A stretch of 64,000 nucleotides of DNA from Nucisporomicrobium flavum (lineage in GTDB: Bacteria > Actinomycetota > Actinomycetes > Mycobacteriales > Micromonosporaceae), in contig NZ_JADMLH010000019.1 in NCBI RefSeq assembly GCF_016464385.1, positions 62,001 through 126,000 on the forward strand. The letters run 5' to 3'. Below are positions 58,213 to 64,000 of this stretch, piece after piece. Numbering within the stretch: position 1 is the stretch's first letter; every line of letters begins with the position of its first letter. The notes under the pieces were generated by a model, which was not told the DNA's origin, ran no database searches, and saw nothing but the letters and a program-made list of their open reading frames with translations. Made by a program: the position numbers and the translations under genes.

Positions 58213-58285
58213 AGCCCCCTTACGGAATCGAACCGTAGACCTTCTCCTTACCATGGAGACGCTCTGCCGACTGAGCTAAGGGGGC
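58213..58285 (-). tRNA. tRNA-Thr (anticodon GGT)
   Basis: 73 nt: acceptor GCCCCCU/AGGGGGC, discriminator U, anticodon loop AUGGUAA in a UCUCC/GGAGA stem, GGTTCGATTCC T arm. CCA not encoded. 49 nt upstream of tRNA-Met, probably one transcript with rpmG. Confidence 0.97.
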
Positions 58286-58317
58286 GCGCGCGATCTCTCG
58301 CTTGTTGCGCAGACAGA

Positions 58318-58346
58318 AGCTTACACGGCCCCGCAGCCGAGGTGAA
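58318..58346 (-). promoter_or_regulatory. Candidate promoter of the tRNA-Thr/tRNA-Met/rpmG unit
   Basis: TTCACC (58341-58346) and TAAGCT (58318-58323) on the minus strand with 17-bp spacing, 33 nt upstream of tRNA-Thr. Confidence 0.55.
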
Positions 58347-58557
58347 ATCGGTACCCCGGCGCGGCGTCATCGCAGATCACGCCCCTCGACGGGCGGGTTC
58401 GACGGCGCGATGGGCGGCTCGTGGCAGGGTGGCCGGCCGCGCGGAAAGCCTTGTGGACGGCGACGTTGAAGGGATCGGAAGCGGCCAAGACGAGCGGCAC
58501 ACAGGCCGACGTCGGCTGAGCGACGCGACCAGGCCGACGAGTGCGAAGCGAAGTGGG

Positions 58558-58636
58558 CAGAGCTGCGCGGGTGGAGCTGGCCGGCGGAGCTGCGGGGGTG
58601 GAACTGGCGGCGGAGCTGCGCGGGTAGCGCTGGCGG
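58558..58636. repeat. 26-bp degenerate tandem repeat, three copies
   Basis: Copies at 58558-58584, 58585-58610 and 58611-58636 share GAGCTGCG-GGGT-CTGGC. They lie in the 381-nt gap 58286-58666 downstream of the GGDEF-EAL gene; no gene is convincing there. Confidence 0.75.
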
Positions 58637-58666
58637 TCGCAGGAGCGGCGAAGGGCGGGGGCGCGG

Positions 58667-61195
58667 TCAGCCGACGGCGCGGAGGCGGCGTACCTCGCCG
58701 GTGGGGGTTTCTTCCGGCTCGGTCTGGGCGCTCAGCCAGGTGTTCAGCCGTTCCACCGGCAGCGGGCGGCTGAAGAAGTAGCCCTGGCCGATCTCGCAGC
58801 CCAGCTCGGCGAGGAGGTCCAGGGTGAGTTCGCTCTCCACGCCTTCGGCGACCACGGTGAGGCCGAACTCACGGGCGAGGCCGATCACAGCTCGCACGAT
58901 GGCCAGGTCGCCCGAGTCGGTCGCCATGCCCTGGACGAAGCTGTCGTCGATCTTGATTTCGTGGACCGGGAGCTGCCTCAGGTAGGAGAGCGAAGAGGCG
59001 CCCGTACCGAAGTCGTCGACTGCCAGGCGTACGCCGAGGTCGCGCAGGCGGTAGAGGGTCGGGAGCGCGCGTTCGATCTCGCCGAGCATGCCCGGTTCGG
59101 AGATCTCGAAGGTGATCTGGCCGGGCGGGATGGCGTACCGCTTGAGCAGCTCGTGGACCTGGTCCGGGAAGCGGGGGTCGAGGAGCGTACGGACCGACAG
59201 GTTGACCGCGATGGACAGCGGCCGGCCGGCGTCCGCCCACTCCCGGCAGTGCTGCAGGCCGGCGGTGAGGACCACCTCGGTGAGGCGGTGCAGCTGGCCG
59301 GTGTGCTCGGCGACCGCGACGAAGTCCTCCGGGGAAACGTCGCCGTGCGCGGGGTGCTGCCAGCGGGCGAGGCATTCGACGCCGATGAGGTGCCGGTCCT
59401 GGATGGAGACCTTGGGCTGGAAGTGGACCTCGAGCTGGCCCGTGTCGAGCGCGCGGCGGAGGTCGGCGGCCAGGCCGAGGCGGCGTACCGCCCGGGACTC
59501 GAGGGCCGGGTGGAAGAGCTGCACGCCGTACGGAAGCGCCTTGGCCGCGTTGGCGGCGAGCTCGGACCGGCGCAGCAGCGAATCGGGATCGTCGCCGTGG
59601 TCGGGGTGCAGGGCGACGCCCGCGGCGGTGTCCACGTCGAGGGTGAGGGAGCCGACGACCATGGGGCCACGCAGCTGCTCCCGCATCTCGGTGGCGAGCC
59701 GTACGGTCTCCTCGGTGCTTTCCGCACGCAGCGTGACCACGAACTCGTCGCCGCCGATCCGGCCCACCAGGGCGCCCGGTCCGGCGATGCTGCGCAGGCG
59801 CTGCGCGACCTCGGCGAGCAGCTTGTCGCCCGCCGCGTGACCCATGGACTCGTTGACGTCGCGAAGACCGTCCACGTCGAACAGCATGACCGCGACGACC
59901 TCGCCGGGCGCCCGTACCTTGACGGACTCGGCCAGGGCGTCGGTCATGCGCCGGCGGTTGGGCAGCGACGTCAGCCGGTCGTGGTACGCGTCGTAGCGCA
60001 ACCTTTCGACGAGGCGGGAATTCTCGACCGCGACCGCTGCGTGCGCGGCGATCGTCTGCAGCACCTGGACGTCGGCGGGACGGAAGGTGAGGGTGCCGCC
60101 CTGCCGGTTGACCACCTCGATGGAACCGATCGTGGTCTGCCCGGAGCGCAGGGGCACGACGATGATGTCCTTGAGCCGGCTCTCCCGCAGCGCGGGGCGC
60201 AGGTCGGCGTTGTCGTCGAAGTTCTTGCCGACGGCGACGGCGTGCTGGCCGCCCACGGCGCGTTCCCGGATGGCCGCGGGGGTGACCGCGAGGTCGAGCA
60301 GCCCCTTGTCGTCGACGCGGGCGGTCAGCTGGACCTCGGGATGGCGTCCGCTGGCCGGCAGCCACATCGTCGCGTACTCCGCTCGCATGAGGGCGCGGAT
60401 GCGGCCGAGCAGGACGTCCGGGAGCGAGGCGTCGTTGCCGTGCTCCTGGACGGCGAGGGTCAGCTCGTAGACGTCAGCCAGGGTCCGGTGCTGGCGGAGA
60501 AAACCGACCAGATATCGGTACGCGAGAACGAGCGTCCCGACCAGAACGGAGAGCAGGACGATCGCCCAGGGCGTGGCCTCCACCGCGACGATGAAGACGC
60601 AGCCGATCGCGACGCTGATCGAGGCGGTGACGAGCGTCGGCAGGCCGGCGCGGAACGTCTCCTGACCCGCTTGCAACCCTTGGATGACGGTCATGACCGC
60701 CGCGAGGGCGAGCGACGCCACCAGGGCGCTCGTCATGGCGGCTGAGAAGAGGATGCCCCAGGTCCCGGGGCCGGCACCGCGGATAGGCGGCAGCGCCGCC
60801 ACGACCAGAAGAGCGGCGCAGGTGGCGGCGGCCGACTTGGCGAGGTTGAAGGCGACCTTGGTGAAACCGATGCGGGAACGCAATTGGGGAAGCAGAGGCG
60901 CCAGCGTGGCGGCCAGGACAACCATCACAGGCGGCAAGTAGAAGATCGCCAGAACGAGTGGGATCTCCGAGACGACCACATAGAAGCTCTGCTTACGGAT
61001 CGCGACGCTGAAGACGCCGACGTTCGCGAGGACGAGCCCGGCCGTGGCGATCAGGCCGCCCAGCCAGGACTCGTACCAATGGGGCTCTTTGACCCAGAAC
61101 CACGCGACGCAGGCGAGCGCGAACATCGCCAGCGGATTGGTGATGAGCCAGGCGTACTGGGCCGACCGCGTCGGCCGTGCCGGATGCCCAGTCAT
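58667..61195 (-). CDS. Membrane GAF-GGDEF-EAL cyclic-di-GMP protein
   Basis: The 842-residue protein has about eight membrane helices (16-230), a GAF-like domain (240-395), a GGDEF domain (about 405-560) and an EAL domain (about 570-825). The GGDEF motif is intact (481-485) with FDVDGLRDVNESMGH upstream; no RxxD inhibitory site is seen. The EAL motif reads ECL (607-609), but Asn665, Glu697/Glu700, DDFGTG (727-732), Lys748, Glu784 and Gln804 are kept, so both synthesis and hydrolysis look possible. The membrane and GAF parts would sense a signal. ATG 61195. Confidence 0.9.
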   Translation of the reverse strand: MTGHPARPTRSAQYAWLITNPLAMFALACVAWFWVKEPHWYESWLGGLIATAGLVLANVGVFSVAIRKQSFYVVVSEIPLVLAIFYLPPVMVVLAATLAPLLPQLRSRIGFTKVAFNLAKSAAATCAALLVVAALPPIRGAGPGTWGILFSAAMTSALVASLALAAVMTVIQGLQAGQETFRAGLPTLVTASISVAIGCVFIVAVEATPWAIVLLSVLVGTLVLAYRYLVGFLRQHRTLADVYELTLAVQEHGNDASLPDVLLGRIRALMRAEYATMWLPASGRHPEVQLTARVDDKGLLDLAVTPAAIRERAVGGQHAVAVGKNFDDNADLRPALRESRLKDIIVVPLRSGQTTIGSIEVVNRQGGTLTFRPADVQVLQTIAAHAAVAVENSRLVERLRYDAYHDRLTSLPNRRRMTDALAESVKVRAPGEVVAVMLFDVDGLRDVNESMGHAAGDKLLAEVAQRLRSIAGPGALVGRIGGDEFVVTLRAESTEETVRLATEMREQLRGPMVVGSLTLDVDTAAGVALHPDHGDDPDSLLRRSELAANAAKALPYGVQLFHPALESRAVRRLGLAADLRRALDTGQLEVHFQPKVSIQDRHLIGVECLARWQHPAHGDVSPEDFVAVAEHTGQLHRLTEVVLTAGLQHCREWADAGRPLSIAVNLSVRTLLDPRFPDQVHELLKRYAIPPGQITFEISEPGMLGEIERALPTLYRLRDLGVRLAVDDFGTGASSLSYLRQLPVHEIKIDDSFVQGMATDSGDLAIVRAVIGLAREFGLTVVAEGVESELTLDLLAELGCEIGQGYFFSRPLPVERLNTWLSAQTEPEETPTGEVRRLRAVG

Positions 61196-61250
61196 CGCAC
61201 TCCTCAGTCGATGGGACCGGTCCTGCGCGCAGGCACCCTGGGACGAGCGG

Positions 61251-61406
61251 TCAGCCCCAGTGCCAGTCGGCCTGGATCGCAGTCACCGACTGCTCCGCAC
61301 CGGCCCCCGCCGTTCCGTACTCAGCGTTGGCGGCGGTGGCGCCACCGATCAACGCGGCGAGCACGAAAACCAAGCCTGCGAAGCGGCCCAGCTTCCTTGC
61401 AGACAT
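61251..61406 (-). CDS. Small secreted peptide (51 residues), unknown
   Basis: ATG 61406 with AGGAG 6 nt upstream. SARKLGRFAGLVFVLAALIG forms a signal peptide with likely cleavage after ANA (near 28), leaving about 23 residues, EYGTAGAGAEQSVTAIQADWHWG, without cysteines and with two Trp at the end. It sits 55 nt upstream of the GGDEF-EAL gene on the same strand. I recognise no family. Confidence 0.7.
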   Translation of the reverse strand: MSARKLGRFAGLVFVLAALIGGATAANAEYGTAGAGAEQSVTAIQADWHWG

Positions 61407-61628
61407 GTTTGCTCCTGTACGAGAAAGACACCGCGGGTGGGGGGGTTCCATGATGGTGCCACACGCTGAGTACGTCAGACAGCGTCCGTGCGCCGGTCGA
61501 AGCCGCACATCCCGAAATCTTGGCTGAACGGCTGAGGTGCTGTCACGGCCGCAGCCCACATGATTGACGGCTTTGTGCCCGATTTAAGAGCACATGTGAG
61601 ACCAATTCGCATGGTGCTGTCAGGCGAC

Positions 61629-61656
61629 CTTGACGTCAAGGCGTCTTGACGACAAG
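61629..61656. promoter_or_regulatory. Paired palindromic operator-like sites
   Basis: CTTGACGTCAAG (61629-61640) is a perfect palindrome; CTTGACGACAAG (61645-61656) repeats it with one change, 16 bp on. They end 9 nt before the HTH gene and overlap the only TTGACG -35-like boxes, the arrangement expected for a repressor site. Confidence 0.65.
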
Positions 61657-61665
61657 GCTACTTAC

Positions 61666-62061
61666 ATGACCACTCCCGACGAACTCGAGCAGCAGCACAC
61701 CCTCTCCACCGCCACAACGCGTTACGACGAGTTGAGGATGCGTGACGCGCTGGCCACGATGACGGAGGACAGTGACGCCACCCCGCTCACGCGGGAGGAA
61801 ACCCTGGAGCTTCTCGCGCTGAGCGAGGTGGTCATCCGGAAGGCGGGGTACGGGCGCCAGGCGATGGTCCGTTCGGCGCGGGGCGCGGGGGCGTCCTGGA
61901 CGCAGATCGGGGCGGCTCTGGGTACGAGCAAGCAGGCCGCCTGGGAGTCGCACAACCGCTGGATCGAGGACCAGGTGCGGCAGCACGAGCTGACGGGGTA
62001 CCAGGGGTTCGACGAGGGGCAGGCGGACGCGGCTCGAGGGCTGGCCGGTCGCCCGGACTGA
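61666..62061 (+). CDS. Helix-turn-helix DNA-binding protein
   Basis: The product has 131 residues from ATG 61666; a TTG at 61630 lies inside the palindrome and is rejected. An N-terminal helical part is followed by VVIRKAGYGRQAMVRSARGA and the HTH GASWTQIGAALGTSKQAAWE (about 75-94), a pattern seen in small actinobacterial regulators and Clp-N-HTH proteins. Target unknown; the twin palindromes just upstream suggest autoregulation. Divergent from the peptide/GGDEF-EAL genes; the 259-nt gap between them has no other gene. Confidence 0.75.
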   Translation: MTTPDELEQQHTLSTATTRYDELRMRDALATMTEDSDATPLTREETLELLALSEVVIRKAGYGRQAMVRSARGAGASWTQIGAALGTSKQAAWESHNRWIEDQVRQHELTGYQGFDEGQADAARGLAGRPD

Positions 62062-62116
62062 TCCCCCGGGCGATCACCGCCGCTCGCCGGCCCGTCGCCG
62101 TTCGCGGCCGGGGCCG

Positions 62117-62236
62117 GTCAGTCGCTGGTCGCGGCCGGTGGCTGGCCGCTGGCTGCCGCCGGGAAGTCAGTCGCCGGTCGCGGCGGGGCGGTCCGTCCCG
62201 GCGGGCGGGTCAGTCGCCGGTCGCGGCGGGGCGGTC
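62117..62236. repeat. Duplicated 3' end of the sulfurtransferase gene
   Basis: A 28-bp sequence at 62209-62236, spanning the stop codon and last codons, recurs exactly at 62166-62193 (43-bp period) and in degenerate form at 62117-62142. The copies outside the gene are non-coding. Confidence 0.9.
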
Positions 62237-63019
62237 GGTCGCGCTGTACTGGGACCAGGAGCCCGGGTAGAGGCGGCCCGCGCCGAGGCCCGCGTGCTCC
62301 AGCGCGAGCAGGTTGTGGCAGGCGGTGACGCCCGAGCCGCAGTAGGAGATGACGTCGGCGCCTTCGCGTACGCCGACGGAGGCGAAACGGTCACGGAGCT
62401 GCGCCACGGGCAGGAAACGCCCGGTCTCGTCGAGGTTGTCGCGGCACGGGAGGCTGCGGGCGCCGGGGATGTGACCCGGTCGCGGATCCACCGGCTCGGT
62501 GTCGCCGCGGAAGCGGGCAGGGTCGCGGGCATCCAGCACCACGGCGGCGCCCGTCGCGGCATCGTCGATGTCGGCCAGCCGGTCGTCCGGCCACGGCCGG
62601 GGCGTGAAGACCGCGGGGGCTGGGCTGGTCGGGCCGCTCACCAGCTCTCCCTCGTACGCGGTGAGCCCGCCGTCCAGCAGCGCGGCGTCATGGTCCGTGG
62701 CGCGCAGCATCCACACGAGCCGCGCCGCGATCACTCCGCCGGCGTCGTCGTACGCGATCACGGTTCTGTCGTCGCCGATGCCCGCAGCGGCCATGCCCTG
62801 GGCGAAGACCTCGGGATCGGGAAGGGGATGCCGGCCGTCGGCCGGAGAGGCGTGCCGGGCCAGCCAGCGGTCCAGATCGACGAAGACCGCGCCCGGCAGA
62901 TGACCCTTCTCGTACGCTTCACGGCCGGAGCGGCCGTCGAGATACCAGCGCACGTCGGCGAGCACCACCCGGTCCCGGTGCTCCTGCAGCCACTGCACGT
63001 CGACGACCGGACCGATCAC
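62210..63019 (-). CDS. Two-domain sulfurtransferase (thiosulfate/3-mercaptopyruvate type)
   Basis: The product has 269 residues from GTG 63019. It has two rhodanese domains: the first is inactive (AYDDAGG at the loop, no Cys) and the second carries the active loop with Cys227 (YCGSGVTAC), the CGSGVT form usual for mercaptopyruvate sulfurtransferases, whereas CRxGxT is typical of thiosulfate enzymes. GHLPGAVFVDLDRWL and GHIPGARSLP are the family's paired motifs. Cytoplasmic. 63 nt after YajQ. Confidence 0.92.
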   Translation of the reverse strand: MIGPVVDVQWLQEHRDRVVLADVRWYLDGRSGREAYEKGHLPGAVFVDLDRWLARHASPADGRHPLPDPEVFAQGMAAAGIGDDRTVIAYDDAGGVIAARLVWMLRATDHDAALLDGGLTAYEGELVSGPTSPAPAVFTPRPWPDDRLADIDDAATGAAVVLDARDPARFRGDTEPVDPRPGHIPGARSLPCRDNLDETGRFLPVAQLRDRFASVGVREGADVISYCGSGVTACHNLLALEHAGLGAGRLYPGSWSQYSATDRPAATGD

Positions 63020-63082
63020 GCCGCTCCCCTATCCCTCTTCCGTCCGCTGACCGCGGCTTCTCGCAGCGCGACTTCGCGTTTG

Positions 63083-63577
63083 TCAGCGGTAGTTGGTGAA
63101 CTGCAGGGCGACGCCGAAGTCCTCGGCCTTGAGCAGGGCGATCACGGCCTGCAGGTCGTCGCGCTTCTTGCCGGTGACCCGCAGCTGATCGCCCTGGATC
63201 TGCGCCTGCACACCCTTCGGGCCCTCGTCGCGGATCTTCTTGCTGATCGCCTTCGCCTTGTCCGTCTCGATCCCCTCGATCACCTTGCAGTCGATCTTGT
63301 AGGTCTTCCCGGACTGCCGCGGCTCGCCCGCCTCCAGCGACTTCAGCGAGATGTTCCGCTTGACCAGCTTCTCCTTGAAAACCTCCAGCGCGGCGGAAAC
63401 CCGCTCCTCGGTCTCCGACGTGATGGAGACGCCGTTATCCCCCGACTTCGCGATGGAGGTGCCGGTCCCCCGGAAGTCGAACCGGGTGCCGAGCTCCTTC
63501 TCCGCCTGGTGGAAGGCGTTGTCCACCTCCTGGCCGTCGACCTTGCTCACGATGTCGAACGACGGGCTGGCTGCCAT
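63083..63577 (-). CDS. yajQ: YajQ family nucleotide-binding protein
   Basis: The 164-residue protein of the UPF0234/YajQ family, two ferredoxin-like folds: SFDIVSKVDGQEVDNAFHQA, RFDFRGTGTSI, KTYKIDCKVIEGIETDKAK and GVALQFTNYR. Members bind nucleotides or RNA, and a Xanthomonas homolog binds cyclic-di-GMP, of interest near a GGDEF-EAL gene, though that activity is not shown for actinobacteria. ATG 63577. Confidence 0.95.
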   Translation of the reverse strand: MAASPSFDIVSKVDGQEVDNAFHQAEKELGTRFDFRGTGTSIAKSGDNGVSITSETEERVSAALEVFKEKLVKRNISLKSLEAGEPRQSGKTYKIDCKVIEGIETDKAKAISKKIRDEGPKGVQAQIQGDQLRVTGKKRDDLQAVIALLKAEDFGVALQFTNYR

Positions 63578-63657
63578 GATCAGACTCCTGCTGCTGGGCC
63601 ACGTATCGATGTCCGCGGAGGCCGCGCAAGGGCCCCCGACATGCCGACCGTACCCGG

Positions 63658-63688
63658 TTGTGGATCCGGCCGACGGTATGGCTATCCT
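63658..63688 (+). promoter_or_regulatory. Candidate promoter of tRNA-Tyr
   Basis: TTGTGG (63658-63663) and TATCCT (63683-63688) with a long 19-bp spacer, 39 nt before the tRNA. Confidence 0.4.
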
Positions 63689-63727
63689 GTTGTTCGCTGC
63701 CGCGGGAAACCGTGGCGGCCATGCCCA

Positions 63728-63808
63728 GGCGGGTTGCCCGAGCGGCCAATGGGAGCGGACTGTAAATCCGTCGCGAAAGCTACAGAGGTTCGAATCCTCT
63801 ACCCGCCA
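63728..63808 (+). tRNA. tRNA-Tyr (anticodon GTA)
   Basis: 81 nt with a long variable arm: acceptor GGCGGGU/ACCCGCC, discriminator A, anticodon in GGACTGTAAATCC, T arm GAGGTTCGAATCCTC. CCA not encoded. The only RNA gene on the plus strand. Confidence 0.97.
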
Positions 63809-63820
63809 CAGGCAAGCAGA

Positions 63821-63858
63821 ACGGCCCCGTGAGCTGCGGAAACGCGCTCCGGGGCCGT
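63821..63858 (+). terminator. Terminator of tRNA-Tyr
   Basis: ACGGCCCCG (63821-63829) pairs with CGGGGCCGT (63850-63858), with an inner GAGC/GCTC pair, followed by TTTTCG. Starts 12 nt after the tRNA. Confidence 0.85.
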
Positions 63859-64000
63859 TTTCGTCGAGTCCAGCTCGATCCAGCCGAGTCCGGCTCGTTG
63901 CCAGTGGCTGTGGGCGGGAGGGCGGCCACCATCCCAGAAGCCCGAGACCTCTGCCGGAGGCACGCCCGGACCTGAGATCGTTCCCAGATGCGCGAACTCG
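63859..64000. other. Right-edge sequence, no gene seen
   Basis: Contains two near-identical 13-mers, CGAGTCCAGCTCG (63865-63877) and CGAGTCCGGCTCG (63885-63897). No start with an SD is visible before the window ends. Confidence 0.4.

Noticed and set aside
58342..58773. Plus-strand ORF of 143 codons downstream of the GGDEF-EAL gene
   Set aside because: It is made largely of the 26-bp degenerate repeat, Gly/Arg/Ala-rich, and overlaps the end of the conserved minus-strand gene.
63728..64000. tRNA-Tyr as an integration site (att) of a mobile element
   Set aside because: No integrase and no repeat of the tRNA 3' end are visible within the window.

Overview
The window is a high-GC actinobacterial chromosome segment. 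Gene order, GTG/TTG start usage, the DUF1707 genes and the protein sequences suggest a Micromonosporaceae-like organism (Actinoplanes/Micromonospora group); that assignment is inference, because no 16S gene is present. From about 18.4 kb to the right edge nearly everything is on the minus strand, so the transcriptional order there runs from high to low coordinates.

Left part (1-9.1 kb): the start of a nitrate/nitrite-sensing-type sensor kinase, a type-1 periplasmic-binding lipoprotein, an NMT1/SsuA-type ABC importer (binding protein and permease on minus, ATPase divergent on plus) followed by an F420/flavin-dependent LLM oxidoreductase and a cupin, a membrane protein with a long Pro/Ala-rich tail, a 28-bp tandem repeat, and a secreted RNase Sa-like guanyl-specific ribonuclease. 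Next (9.2-14.9 kb) comes a translationally coupled thiamine operon in the order TPP riboswitch, thiE, thiO, thiS, thiG, a TenI-like gene, thiD, thiC. An ABC-F ATPase, an RsmC-like methyltransferase and a membrane protein follow.

Central part (18.4-52.3 kb): the core translation/transcription superlocus, read right to left: rplJ-rplL, rpoB-rpoC, rpsL-rpsG-fusA-tuf, the full S10 and spc operons (rpsJ to rplO), secY-adk-map, two tandem DUF1707 membrane genes, then infA-rpmJ-rpsM-rpsK-rpsD-rpoA-rplQ and truA. Several promoters share a TACACT -10 box. Many of the longer intercistronic gaps hold strong GC hairpins without a U tract, while true ends carry hairpins followed by U-rich sequence.

Right part (52.9-64 kb): a two-gene ABC exporter sits between rplJ and rplA. 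The secE-nusG-rplA block lacks rplK (ribosomal protein L11): only 77 nt separate nusG from rplA. Upstream are tRNA-Trp, a HadAB-like dehydratase pair, rpmG with an incomplete zinc ribbon, tRNA-Met and tRNA-Thr, a membrane GAF-GGDEF-EAL protein with a 51-residue secreted peptide in front of it, an HTH protein preceded by paired palindromes, a two-domain sulfurtransferase, YajQ and tRNA-Tyr.

The most notable observations are the missing rplK, the two ThiE/TenI paralogs with complementary active-site residues, the leader hairpins of the S10, rplJ and rpsL operons, the repeat-generated duplications at the secE and sulfurtransferase 3' ends, the paired palindromes before the HTH gene and the small secreted peptide. 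No CRISPR array, prophage or insertion sequence was found.
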